Shown: positions 1 to 7,575 of the stretch, one piece after another
Layout: every line of letters begins with the position of its first letter
Position numbering within the stretch: position 1 is the first letter of the stretch
Assembly (NCBI GenBank): GCA_012838435.1
Contig: DUPH01000167.1
Coordinates: 1-32,253 of the forward strand
Length of the DNA stretch: 32,253 nucleotides
DNA from: Lentisphaerota bacterium
GTDB taxonomy: Bacteria > Verrucomicrobiota > Kiritimatiellia > RFP12 > UBA1067
Direction: 5' to 3'
The notes under the pieces: generated by a model
Told to the model about the DNA's origin: nothing
What the model saw: only the letters and a program-made list of their open reading frames with translations
Database searches by the model: none
Translations under genes and position numbers: made by a program

Positions 1-145
1 CCAGAAACCCAGAAACCTTGAAACCAGAAACCCAGAAACCTTGAAACCAGAAACCCAGAAACCTTGAACCCAGAAACCTTGAAACCAGAAACCCAGAAAC
101 CTTGAAACCAGAAACCTTGAAACCAGAAACCCAGAAACCTTGAAA
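1..145. repeat. Tandem repeat array, about 23-bp unit, upstream of rnfD
   Basis: The first 145 bases are built from CCAGAAAC and CCTTGAAA blocks. Full 23-bp units lie at 1-23, 24-46, 85-107 and 123-145. Shortened units lie at 47-68, 69-84 and 108-122. All forward frames contain stops within the array, so it does not look coding. Units are near-identical and there are no unique spacers, so it is not a CRISPR array. It is a simple satellite-like repeat that continues off the left edge, probably between rnfD and the gene upstream. Confidence 0.9.
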
Positions 146-171
146 CCAAAAGCCATTCTGTCCCTTTTCCA

Positions 172-1236
172 ATGAAACCCGAAGCCTCATCAGACCTTTA
201 CATCATCAGTTCATCGCCGCACACGCACAGTGGCGAGTCGGTCACGCGCATTATGCTTGATGTCGTGATTGCACTCATGCCGGCGTTTGCCATGTCGCTC
301 TGGCTCTTCCAGTGGCAGGCACTGCGTCTCGTCGCAGTCTGCGTGGCAACCTGCCTGCTGACCGAATGGCTCTGCCGGCGAGCGATGCAGCGCCCGTCGT
401 CACTGTCGGATTGCAGTGCCGTGGTCACCGGCCTGTTGTTGGCCTTCAACCTGCCGCCCGCTCTGCCAACGTGGATGGCGGTGGTCGGCTCGGTTTTTGC
501 CATTGCCGTGGCCAAACAGGTTTTCGGCGGACTCGGCTACAATCCTTTCAACCCCGCGCTGGCGGGGCGCGCCTTTATGCTCATCTCATTCACCGGCGCA
601 ATGACCACCTGGAGTGCTTCGCCCTGGATTCAAAAAGTGGGCTATGCCGCCAGCAGTGCCGCCACGCAGGCAACGCCCAAAGTCGTGGACGCCATGACTA
701 CTGCCACGCCGCTGACTTTCGCTAAAGATGCGCTTAAGACCGGAGCGCCGATGCCGCTGTTCAACGATCCCACATTGCTCAAGGATTTCTTTCTGGGCAA
801 TGTCAATGGCTGCATCGGTGAAACATCGGCTGCGGCTCTGCTGCTCGGTGCCGCCTATCTGCTGTTCCGCAGGGTCATCACTTGGCATATCCCGGTTGCC
901 TATCTGGCTACTGTCTTTGTATATGCCGTAATCCTGCATCTGATCTTGCCCGACACGTCGCTACCGCCGCATGTGCATCTGTTGACCGGAGGCTTGATGC
1001 TGGGGGCGTTCTTTATGGCTACGGATATGGTGACCTCGCCGCTTACACACCGTGGCATGCTGGTGTTCGGCGTCGGTTGCGGCATTATCACCATGCTGAT
1101 CCGTACCGTGAAAACCGGTTCCTATCCCGAGGGTGTGAGCTTCGCGATTCTGATCATGAACGCCTTCACGCCGCTCATCGACCGCGCCACGCGCAACCGC
1201 GTTTTCGGCACCAAGAAGAGGAACGCCCGTTCATGA
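172..1236 (+). CDS. rnfD: Rnf electron transport complex subunit D (RnfD)
   Basis: A 354-residue polytopic inner-membrane protein of the NqrB/RnfD family. RnfD is a membrane subunit of the Rnf complex, which couples electron flow between ferredoxin and NAD+ to Na+ or H+ movement. The sequence shows several hydrophobic segments (about 28-66, 83-141, 216-260, 268-335). It has the family block GGLGYNPFNPALAGR at 119-133 and a D-x-x-T-x-A-T-P motif at 173-180, where RnfD carries covalently bound FMN on threonine. The length fits RnfD; NqrB is longer (about 410). The stop overlaps the start of rnfG by four bases (ATGA), so the two are translationally coupled. No good Shine-Dalgarno site precedes the ATG, which follows the tandem repeat directly. 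Confidence 0.93.
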   Translation: MKPEASSDLYIISSSPHTHSGESVTRIMLDVVIALMPAFAMSLWLFQWQALRLVAVCVATCLLTEWLCRRAMQRPSSLSDCSAVVTGLLLAFNLPPALPTWMAVVGSVFAIAVAKQVFGGLGYNPFNPALAGRAFMLISFTGAMTTWSASPWIQKVGYAASSAATQATPKVVDAMTTATPLTFAKDALKTGAPMPLFNDPTLLKDFFLGNVNGCIGETSAAALLLGAAYLLFRRVITWHIPVAYLATVFVYAVILHLILPDTSLPPHVHLLTGGLMLGAFFMATDMVTSPLTHRGMLVFGVGCGIITMLIRTVKTGSYPEGVSFAILIMNAFTPLIDRATRNRVFGTKKRNARS

Positions 1237-1793
1237 AAGACACTGCCAAACTGATTCTCGTTCTCACGCTCATCTGCGCGATCAGCTCTGCGTTGCTCGC
1301 TGCGGTCTACAATATCACCAAAGCACCGATCGAGGCCGCGTTGGAACAACGCACGATAACAGCGGCGGCTAAAGTGTTGCCCGAGGGCGCTCCGTTGCCG
1401 GAGAAAAAAGAAGTGGCGGGCGAAACTTTCTTCGTCGCCCGTAAAGGGGGACAGCTCTCTGCCGTCGCGGTTGAAGGCCGTTCCAAAAACGGATACGGCG
1501 GCGAGATTGTCCTGATGGTCGGGCTGAGTGGCGACGGACGCTTGGTGAACTATCAGCAGATCGTGGCCAGCGAAACTCCTGGCCTCGGCTCGAAGATTGA
1601 GTCGGACACCTTCCGCAAGCCGCTGCTGGGCCGGGCGTTGAATGCCGACTGGCGCGTTAAAAAAGACGGCGGCGAGGTAGACGCTATCACCGCCGCCACC
1701 ATCTCGTCGCGCGCCGCGCTGGAGTGCATCCGCGATGCAATCGCGAAATACCAGAAGGCGGCGGACGCGCTGAAGGCTGGCGCCGCGCCGTGA
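1233..1793 (+). CDS. rnfG: Rnf electron transport complex subunit G (RnfG)
   Basis: A 186-residue protein with one N-terminal membrane anchor (about 6-26) and a periplasmic FMN-binding domain. RnfG passes electrons between membrane subunits of the Rnf complex. Family markers are ETPGLGSK at 114-121 and D-A-I-T-A-A-T-I-S-S at 150-159, the site where FMN is attached to threonine (expected Thr156). The start at 1233 is chosen because it overlaps the rnfD stop as ATGA and gives the usual anchor; the open frame runs further upstream, inside rnfD. rnfE and rnfA, which commonly follow rnfG, are absent: the next 370 bases are repeats and then an unrelated gene. Confidence 0.93.
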   Translation: MKDTAKLILVLTLICAISSALLAAVYNITKAPIEAALEQRTITAAAKVLPEGAPLPEKKEVAGETFFVARKGGQLSAVAVEGRSKNGYGGEIVLMVGLSGDGRLVNYQQIVASETPGLGSKIESDTFRKPLLGRALNADWRVKKDGGEVDAITAATISSRAALECIRDAIAKYQKAADALKAGAAP

Positions 1794-1821
1794 GCGCGCC
1801 GGTGCATCATCGCATCCGCCG

Positions 1822-1971
1822 ACACTTCGTCAAGACACTTCGTTGCTGGCGCAATCGACTAAGTGTGGAGACAGTGTAGACGACTAAGTGTGGGGATTAA
1901 GTGTGTCTCCGCGCACAGCGCGGAGGGAAAGCGGTGCCGCGACCCGCGCACAGCGCGGCTTTTGTCACCGC
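1822..1971 (+). repeat. Composite inverted repeat, copy 1 (2 left / 3 right units plus hairpin module)
   Basis: Left units ACACTTCGTC/T lie at 1822-1831 and 1835-1844, then a core ending in GCGCAATC. Right units GACTAAGTGTG lie at 1857-1867 and 1882-1892, with a variant ATTAAGTGTG at 1896-1905 and a degenerate unit between. Left and right units pair at 9 of 10 positions. A hairpin follows (CTCCGCGC / aca / GCGCGGAG, 1907-1925). Then comes a stem GCGGTG (1931-1936) with CACCGC (1966-1971) enclosing CCGCGC/GCGCGG. Related copies are at 5795-5962 and 7157-7363. Further downstream, 2001-2016 holds an inverted copy of the AACGCTCAAC motif that precedes copies 2 and 3. The rest of the gap to 2154 holds only short direct repeats (CGCCAAGG, TTTCATG). 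Confidence 0.85.
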
Positions 1972-2154
1972 ACCCCAAATTTTGCCCACTTACTTGGGCA
2001 TTGAAAGTTGAGCGTTTTCTGGAACCGCCAAGGACGCCAACGCCAAGGTGCCACTGTTTTTCATGAAGTTTCATGTGTTTCATGGTTCCACTTGAACGCT
2101 GTGGTCGCTGTCCAGAGTTGCAGCATAATTTGTGGCCGGAGTAGTCATCCCGGC

Positions 2155-2160
2155 AGGAGG
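2155..2160 (+). promoter_or_regulatory. Strong ribosome binding site deciding the start at 2167
   Basis: A perfect AGGAGG lies six bases before ATG 2167. The open frame extends to 2008 without another such site. The ATG at 2167 begins a clean signal peptide, so it is taken as the start. Confidence 0.85.
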
Positions 2161-2166
2161 TACGAT

Positions 2167-4521
2167 ATGCACGTTAGAGCGTTAGTGATCAGTTGCACGG
2201 TGTTCAGCCTGTGCGTGGCGTCGGCGCAGGAGTTGCGCAACGGCGGATTCGAAGAGGTGTCGGACAACGGCACTCTGAAGGGGTGGCGTGCCTATGGCGC
2301 TTACGCCTGCGATACGGCGCAGGTGCATGGCGGGACGCGCTCGATCCGCTGTGACGTGCCGGCGGGCAGTAAAGGGCGGGGCGGTGTGATGCAGGAGATC
2401 GTCTACGACCGGCCCGACACCACGCCGATCGTGTTCGGCGGTTGGAGCCGCGCCGAAAATGTCGCGGCCTCGGAGTACTGCATCTACCTCGATATCTGGT
2501 ACGCCGGCGGCGGCAATGCGTGGGCCGTGATGGCCTCGTGGTCGCAACCGACCCACGACTGGGAATACACGGCGGAGGTGTTTTACCCAGAAAAGCCGGT
2601 GGAGAAGATACAGGTCTTCGTCTTTTTGCGCAACGGTTCCGGACGTGTCTGGTTTGACGACCTCACGCTGGAACGGCGCGTGCCGGCGCTCGGCATCAAG
2701 TCGGTACGGCTGCATACCGACGTTCCGCGCTCTCCCGACGGCGTGGTGGTAAATCTCGCGTTCTGGAAACGCGCGCAGTGGCAGTGCCGCGTGCTGGAGC
2801 GAGGCGAAGAACGGGAGCGTGTTTCTGGCGACGGCGCGACAGCGGTTTTCAGCGCGACCGGCGGTCCGGACCGCACACTGGCGGTCACCGCACGCGCTGG
2901 CGAGGAGCATTTCGAGCAGACGTTAGCTCTGCCTGCGGTTCCGCTGACGCGCACGAATCCGGTCCCGCGCGGTTGCGCGGTGTGGACCGCCGACGCGATG
3001 CGCCACATCACGCCGCTGACCTATCCGACTGCTTCTGAGATTGCCGCACCAGAGATCGCACTGGACCTTGCGCGCCGTGAGTGCGAGAGTGCGCAGCTTC
3101 TGGTGACGGCCGCCGATGGCGTAGCGGTGTCGAACGTGAATGTGACGGTGACGGCGCTGACCGATGACGCGGGACGGCGCTTTGACGGCGAGGTGACTTG
3201 GCAACGCGTCGGTTACATTCGCAGGCAGCGCCCGTACCATCCGCATCCCTGCGGTGCTCCGGTCGATGAGAACTGGCTGCCCGATCCGTTGTTGCCGGCC
3301 GCTCCGTTCACGGTGCGGCCTGCCGCCACCCAAGGCGTGTGGCTGACGGCGCGCGCCGCGCCGGATGCCGTGCCGGGCACCTACCGCGGGCAGATCACTG
3401 TGAGCGTTGGAGACCAGCCGTTGCGGATTCTGCCGATCACCGTGCGTGTGCGCGGATTCGCCAATCCCGTGACCTTCGGCATGCCCACCGCATTCTGCGT
3501 GATGGACGGCTTCACGCGCGCGCAGTATCCGGATCGCTTCGAGGAGATGAAGCGCAAAACCCACGATCTGATGCTCAGCCACCGGCTCAATCCAGATGAC
3601 ATCTCGCGAACCGAGCCGCCCCGCATCGACGACCTGCTGTATGCGCGCGAGCGCGGTATGAATCGTTTTAACATCCTGAACTTGGTGCCGAAACCGACCC
3701 GCCCGGTCAAGTGGATCTGTTACTCTCCGCTCGATGTCTATACACCAGCTTTTTATGACGACCTCAAGGCGCGCCTCACACCGTATGTCGCGGAGTTGCG
3801 GCGGCACGGTCTTGAGAAATACGCGTACCTCTACGGATTCGACGAGCGGCGGCACGACTATTATCCCGCAATCGCCGAGTTGTGGCGTGCGCTCAAACGC
3901 GACTTCCCAGATATTCCGATGATGACGACGGCCATGATGTACCGAGACATGCGCGATGGCAAAAACTATCCAGAGCAGGACATCACCGACTGGTTTTGTC
4001 CGTTGACCAGCGTGTACGATCCAGAACTCTCCGCGCGTCTGCGCGCTCAGGGGCGTCAGGTCTGGTGGTATGTCTGCTGCGGACCGACCTGGCCGCATGC
4101 GAACTTCGCGTCATACGAATATCCGCCGATCGAGGGACGGGTGCTGGGGTGGCTGACCTACCATTATCGCTCGGACGGCCTGCTCTTCTGGCATGTGAAT
4201 CTGTGGCCGGACCGTCCGCCGCTCCAAACCGGCGACACCTTCTTGCACGAATGGGTGGCGGAGCACTCGCTGAAAATGCCCGGCGACGGCCAGTTGCTCT
4301 ATCCGGGAACGGATGGGCCACTGCCTTCGATCCGGCTGGCCCAAGTGCGCGACGGGATAGAGGATTACGAGTGGTTACAGATGCTGGAACACTGCGCGGG
4401 GCGCGCCGCCGCCGACGCGATGACCGGCGAATTGATCCGCAGCATGACTGATTTCACGCGCGACCCGGCTGCGTTGCGCCGTGTACGCGCGCGCATCGCT
4501 GACGCACTTGAACGCCCTTAA
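2167..4521 (+). CDS. Secreted DUF4091 protein with N-terminal carbohydrate-binding-like domain
   Basis: A 784-residue exported protein. Residues 1-20 form a signal peptide with an A-S-A/Q cleavage site. Residues about 23-170 open with ELRNGGFEE and look like a galactose-binding/CBM-type beta-sandwich. The middle contains a beta-rich domain with PGTYRGQITV. The C-terminal half is a DUF4091-like catalytic-type fold. It ends with the family signature R-D-G-I-E-D-Y-E-W-L at about 728-737. DUF4091 proteins are widespread in polysaccharide-degrading Verrucomicrobia and Planctomycetes and are presumed glycoside hydrolases, but the substrate cannot be read from the sequence. The next gene starts 12 bases downstream, so the two are probably co-transcribed. 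Confidence 0.85.
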   Translation: MHVRALVISCTVFSLCVASAQELRNGGFEEVSDNGTLKGWRAYGAYACDTAQVHGGTRSIRCDVPAGSKGRGGVMQEIVYDRPDTTPIVFGGWSRAENVAASEYCIYLDIWYAGGGNAWAVMASWSQPTHDWEYTAEVFYPEKPVEKIQVFVFLRNGSGRVWFDDLTLERRVPALGIKSVRLHTDVPRSPDGVVVNLAFWKRAQWQCRVLERGEERERVSGDGATAVFSATGGPDRTLAVTARAGEEHFEQTLALPAVPLTRTNPVPRGCAVWTADAMRHITPLTYPTASEIAAPEIALDLARRECESAQLLVTAADGVAVSNVNVTVTALTDDAGRRFDGEVTWQRVGYIRRQRPYHPHPCGAPVDENWLPDPLLPAAPFTVRPAATQGVWLTARAAPDAVPGTYRGQITVSVGDQPLRILPITVRVRGFANPVTFGMPTAFCVMDGFTRAQYPDRFEEMKRKTHDLMLSHRLNPDDISRTEPPRIDDLLYARERGMNRFNILNLVPKPTRPVKWICYSPLDVYTPAFYDDLKARLTPYVAELRRHGLEKYAYLYGFDERRHDYYPAIAELWRALKRDFPDIPMMTTAMMYRDMRDGKNYPEQDITDWFCPLTSVYDPELSARLRAQGRQVWWYVCCGPTWPHANFASYEYPPIEGRVLGWLTYHYRSDGLLFWHVNLWPDRPPLQTGDTFLHEWVAEHSLKMPGDGQLLYPGTDGPLPSIRLAQVRDGIEDYEWLQMLEHCAGRAAADAMTGELIRSMTDFTRDPAALRRVRARIADALERP

Positions 4522-4533
4522 AAGGAGACGCTG

Positions 4534-5538
4534 ATGAAAAAGAAACTGAATAAGGAAACGATCCTCGAAATGGCACGCGGGTTCCAACCGTCATGCGTGA
4601 TCATCGCCGCAGCGGAACTGGACGTCTTTACGATCTTGCACGCTCGCCCCATGAATGCGGTGCAATTGGCCGCCCGCATCAAAGGCGATCTCAGGGCTGT
4701 GATTATCCTGCTGGATGCGCTCGTCGCGCTTGGTTTTTTGACCAAGTCGACCGACACTGAACCCGTTTATCGCGTGCCGAAAGCGGTGGCCGAAGTCCTG
4801 ACCGCAGATGGGGCGCAGAGTATGCTGGGCATGGTGCGCCACCTTGGTAATTGTCAGCGCGCCTGGGGGCAGTTGGCCAGTGTCGTGTTGCGCGGCAAGC
4901 CCGCCGTCCGCCGTCCGAGTGTTCTGGGCGCCGATGGCGATCTGGCTTCATTCATCCAGGCCATGCACGAGGTGTCCGATCCTGTGGCGACACCGCTCGT
5001 CGCCAGCCTTGGCAAGCTGACGTTCACGCACCTGCTGGATCTCGGCGGTGCCTCCGGTACATGGACCATTCCCTTCCTCCAACTCAATCCCGACGCCTGT
5101 GCAACCATCATGGATCGGCCCGACGTGATTCCTATGGCCAAGCGGCGGATGCGGCAGGCCGGGCTTACGCGCAGGGTGCGGCTGTTCCCCGGTGACTTCA
5201 TGAAAAACGCATTGCCGAAGGGGGCCGATCTGGCATGGGTGAGCGCGATCGTCCATCAGAACTCGCGGGAGCAGAACCGCAAACTGTTCGCGAAGGTGTT
5301 TGCGGCCCTTGAGCCTGGCGGTCAGATTCTGATCCGCGACGTCTTCGTGGATGCGTCTCGCACACGCCCGGCAAGCGGTGCGCTCTTTGCGGTCAACATG
5401 CTGGTCAACACGCCCGGCGGCGGGACCTTCACCTTCGGCGAAATGCGCGATGATCTTACGTCCGTCGGGTTCTCAAAAGTCAAAGTCCTGCGCCGTGGTC
5501 AAGCGATGGACTCCGTGATCTGCGCCTCAAAAAAGTGA
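4534..5538 (+). CDS. SAM-dependent O-methyltransferase (acetylserotonin/hydroxyneurosporene type)
   Basis: A 334-residue cytoplasmic enzyme of the COMT-like methyltransferase_2 family. Residues about 20-95 form a winged-helix dimerisation domain. The SAM-binding motif L-D-L-G-G-A-S-G-T-W lies at 168-177, with an acidic residue near Asp194 that could hold the SAM ribose. The block GDFMKNALPKGADL at about 220-233 matches the family. Where plant and bacterial O-methyltransferases usually have a catalytic His in an L-H-x-W block, this protein reads I-V-H-Q-N at about 239-243, so the His is retained. AAGGAG sits just before the ATG. The acceptor is unknown. The DUF4091 gene lies 12 bases upstream, which suggests a two-gene operon without explaining the chemistry. 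Confidence 0.8.
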   Translation: MKKKLNKETILEMARGFQPSCVIIAAAELDVFTILHARPMNAVQLAARIKGDLRAVIILLDALVALGFLTKSTDTEPVYRVPKAVAEVLTADGAQSMLGMVRHLGNCQRAWGQLASVVLRGKPAVRRPSVLGADGDLASFIQAMHEVSDPVATPLVASLGKLTFTHLLDLGGASGTWTIPFLQLNPDACATIMDRPDVIPMAKRRMRQAGLTRRVRLFPGDFMKNALPKGADLAWVSAIVHQNSREQNRKLFAKVFAALEPGGQILIRDVFVDASRTRPASGALFAVNMLVNTPGGGTFTFGEMRDDLTSVGFSKVKVLRRGQAMDSVICASKK

Positions 5539-5764
5539 AATCTCACACGAAAGCACGAAGGGCACGAAGGTTTTTTGGGTGGCATGGCTCGGGTTTATTT
5601 AACGCAGAGACGCAGAGGTTTTTGGGAGTAGCCCCGAAGGGGCGGCTTCACCTTAGCCCAGGGCAAGCGAAGCGCAGCCCTGGGTATCGTCGCCCCGTGC
5701 CAGCGTGCCCTGAAAGGGCCACTTCAATTCCGAGCGCTCAACGCTCAACTCTCAACGTTCAAGT
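5539..5764. repeat. Intergenic mosaic of short palindromic and direct repeats
   Basis: No gene is supported here. The stretch holds a CACGAAGG direct repeat (about 5547-5571) and a purine-rich AACGCAGAGACGCAGAGG motif (about 5601-5618) that recurs at 13479 and in inverse near 9373. Hairpins are GCCCC/gaa/GGGGC (5631-5643), CCCAGGGC/GCCCTGGG (5657-5664 with 5677-5684) and GCCCT/gaa/AGGGC (5707-5719). An AACGCTCAAC / AACGTTCAA motif lies at about 5740-5762. A 109-residue open frame across it is repeat-derived. Confidence 0.75.
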
Positions 5765-5962
5765 GGGCCGGGAGGGCGAGTGTCCCCACGAGCCGCACTT
5801 CGTCGCGACACTTCGTCCAAACACTTCGTCGTTAGCGCAATCGACTAAGTTTTTGGAGGACTAAGTGTGACCGACTAAGCGTGGGGGACTAAGTGTGTTT
5901 CCGCGCGTGGCGCGGAAGAAAGCGGTGCCGCGCCCCGCGCGTAGCGCGGCTCTTGTCACCGC
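5765..5962 (+). repeat. Composite inverted repeat, copy 2 (3 left / 4 right units plus hairpin module)
   Basis: A GGGCCGGGAGGGCGAGTG leader (5765-5782) precedes left units at 5795-5804, 5808-5817 and 5821-5830. The core reads GTTAGCGCAATC. Right units start at 5843 (GACTAAGT followed by T-rich bases), 5859-5869, 5873-5883 and 5887-5897. The following hairpin is TTCCGCGC / gtg / GCGCGGAA (5899-5917). Its outer pair is T-A where copy 1 has C-G, so the stem is kept by a double change. The second stem is GCGGTG (5922-5927) with CACCGC (5957-5962). From here to 6107 nothing further is recognised. Confidence 0.87.
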
Positions 5963-6117
5963 ACTCAAAAATTTTACATCTTCCAAGTAAACACAACAGA
6001 CAATGCGGTGAAGGCGACACGTACCGTTTGCCCATGCGCCGCTCAGCCCGTTGTTAATTCGTTATTCACTCTCCACCCTCTCCTGTGTTATTTTTTGCCA
6101 TCAAAACGGAGGCGGTT

Positions 6118-7101
6118 ATGTGGCGGATGGTTTTCTGGGTGGCGGTTATATTGGGGGCGGGGGGCTGTCTCGCGAGTGACCCGGTAGGGTCGAGTGTGCG
6201 GGCGGAGAACGGCCTTTATATGGTGGTCGACCTCTCCGGCGGGACGTCGGCGTCAAACTATCCCGTGAGCTATCTCAGCGGTGTGCCGTCAGACGGCTGG
6301 ACGGACGAATACAAAACCACAAAATTGGTGATGCGCCGCATCCCGGCGGGGACGTTCACGATGGGTAGTCCCTCGGGCGAACTGAGCCGTAGTGATGACG
6401 AACGGCAACATCGGGTGACGCTGACGAAGGACTTCTATATCGGGGTCTTCGAGGTGACGCAACGGCAGTGGGAACTGGTGATGGGGAACCGACCCAGCTA
6501 TTTCAGTAACACGACGTACTATCAGACCCGTCCGGTAGAGCAGGTGACCTACAGCGACATTCGCGGTTATTCCGCAGGGACGCACTGGCCCGCAAATGAC
6601 GCGGTAGATGCGGAATCGTTCATGGGCAGGCTACGGGCGAAGACCGGGCTGGCGACCCTTGATCTGCCGACGGAGTCGCAGTGGGAGTACGCTTGTCGGG
6701 CGGGGACGGGCACGGCGCTGAATAGTGGCAAGAACCTGACGGTGATCGGAAACTGCCCGAACGTGTCGGAGGTCGGGCGTTACTGGCACAACGGTGGTTC
6801 CGGAGAAAGTCAGGACTGCGCGCCGAACACGGGAACCGCGCCGGCGGGCAGTTATCTGCCTAACGCATGGGGCCTCTACGACATGCACGGCAACGTGGAC
6901 GAGTGGTGCCTCGACTGGTGCGAGACTTATCCGGAGGTTGCGCAGGATCCGGGCGGTGCTCCTGCGGGGACGTCCCGCGTGATGCGGGGCGGGAGCTTTA
7001 TCAGCCTCGCATGGGGCTGTCGCTCTGCGGGGCGCAGTGTCTGCGGTCAGGACTGCCGGTGCATTGATGCTGGCTTTCGCGTCGCCAGAATCCTCCGGTA
7101 G
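6118..7101 (+). CDS. Exported FGE-sulfatase (SUMF1) domain protein, probable lipoprotein
   Basis: A 327-residue protein of the formylglycine-generating-enzyme-like fold. Start 6118 is preferred over a GTG at 6085 because GGAGG lies at 6108-6112 and the N-terminus then gives a short hydrophobic signal ending A-G-G-C17, a plausible lipobox. The domain begins near residue 58 (RIPAGTFTMGS) and continues with E-V-T-Q-x-Q-W, LPTESQWEYACRAG and Y-D-M-H-G-N-V. It ends with RVMRGGSF and GFRVAR. The usual G-N-V-x-E-W block reads GNVDEWCLDW. Most such bacterial proteins are not true sulfatase activators, and no sulfatase is present here; a ligand-binding or structural role is equally possible. Confidence 0.85.
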   Translation: MWRMVFWVAVILGAGGCLASDPVGSSVRAENGLYMVVDLSGGTSASNYPVSYLSGVPSDGWTDEYKTTKLVMRRIPAGTFTMGSPSGELSRSDDERQHRVTLTKDFYIGVFEVTQRQWELVMGNRPSYFSNTTYYQTRPVEQVTYSDIRGYSAGTHWPANDAVDAESFMGRLRAKTGLATLDLPTESQWEYACRAGTGTALNSGKNLTVIGNCPNVSEVGRYWHNGGSGESQDCAPNTGTAPAGSYLPNAWGLYDMHGNVDEWCLDWCETYPEVAQDPGGAPAGTSRVMRGGSFISLAWGCRSAGRSVCGQDCRCIDAGFRVARILR

Positions 7102-7106
7102 AACGC

Positions 7107-7363
7107 TCAACGTTCAACGTTCACGAGGGCCGGGAGGGCGAGTGTCCCCACGAGCCGCACTTCGTTCCCACACTTCGTCGGTTACACCTCGTCCAAAACA
7201 CTTCGTCCCCACACTCGTCATTAGTGCAATCGACCAAGTTTTGGAGACTAAGTGTGAACGACTAAGCGTAACCGACTAAGAGTGAGGACTAAGAGTGTCT
7301 CTGCGCACGGCGCGGAGGGAAAGCGGTGCCGCGACCCGCGCACAGCGCGGCTCTTGTCACCGC
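7107..7363 (+). repeat. Composite inverted repeat, copy 3 (5 left / 5 right units plus hairpin module)
   Basis: Begins with AACGTTCAAC-type motifs and a GGGCCGGGAGGGCGAGTG block (from about 7128). Left units lie at 7157-7166, 7170-7179, 7184-7193, 7198-7207 and 7211-7219. The core is ATTAGTGCAATC. Right units start at 7232, 7246, 7260, 7274 and 7287. A hairpin CTCTGCGC / acg / GCGCGGAG (7299-7317) keeps pairing through a T-G wobble. The GCGGTG stem starts at about 7323 and closes with CACCGC at 7358-7363. This is the longest of the three copies. Confidence 0.87.
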
Positions 7364-7416
7364 AAAATTCTTGCGCCAGGCTTGCGGATCGGTATCGGGA
7401 TCGGTGCCTCGTCCGT

Positions 7417-7509
7417 ACGTGAACGTGAACCGCTGCGCGGTGTACGGCTTTTGCCGCGCATAGCGCGGCCCGGACAAGTGACACTTGTCCCTCCCGGCGC
7501 TCCGCAAGT
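7417..7509 (+). repeat. Hairpin repeat module B, copy 1
   Basis: The sequence shares extended similarity with 8378-8469. It contains a CCGCGC/ata/GCGCGG hairpin (about 7454-7468) and a near-perfect palindrome GGACAAGTG-A-CACTTGTCC (7472-7490). CTCCCGGCGCTCCGCAA follows. The ATCGGTATCGGGATCGG run just upstream (about 7388-7404) also recurs before the second copy. No gene is supported. Confidence 0.82.
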
Positions 7510-7539
7510 CGCCATACTCATCCGAACGTTGTGGCGGCC

Positions 7540-7569
7540 TTGACAATCTCCTGATAATCAGATTATCAT
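7540..7569 (+). promoter_or_regulatory. Promoter with palindromic operator for the Phd-like/PIN locus
   Basis: TTGACA (7540-7545) is followed after 18 bases by TATCAT (7564-7569). A perfect 17-base palindrome, TGATAATC-A-GATTATCA (7552-7568), covers the spacer and the -10 box. This is where an autoregulating antitoxin would bind. The predicted transcript start falls at about 7576, the A of the antitoxin ATG, and there is no Shine-Dalgarno sequence, so the mRNA may be leaderless. Confidence 0.75.
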
Positions 7570-7575
7570 GTCCCC

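Noticed and set aside
1-145. CRISPR-like array at the left edge
   Set aside because: Units abut each other without unique spacers, and unit lengths vary (15, 16, 22 and 23 bases), so it is a simple tandem repeat.
172-1793. NqrB/NqrC instead of RnfD/RnfG
   Set aside because: Both proteins are shorter than Nqr subunits (354 versus about 410; 186 versus about 260) and the motifs fit Rnf better.
2923-4098. 391-residue open frame antisense to the DUF4091 gene
   Set aside because: Same cause: a shadow of a strong coding frame, without a start site or motifs.
5535-5864. 109-residue frame after the methyltransferase
   Set aside because: It is made of repeat-derived peptide (N-A-E-T-Q-R type) and hairpin sequence, and has no ribosome site.
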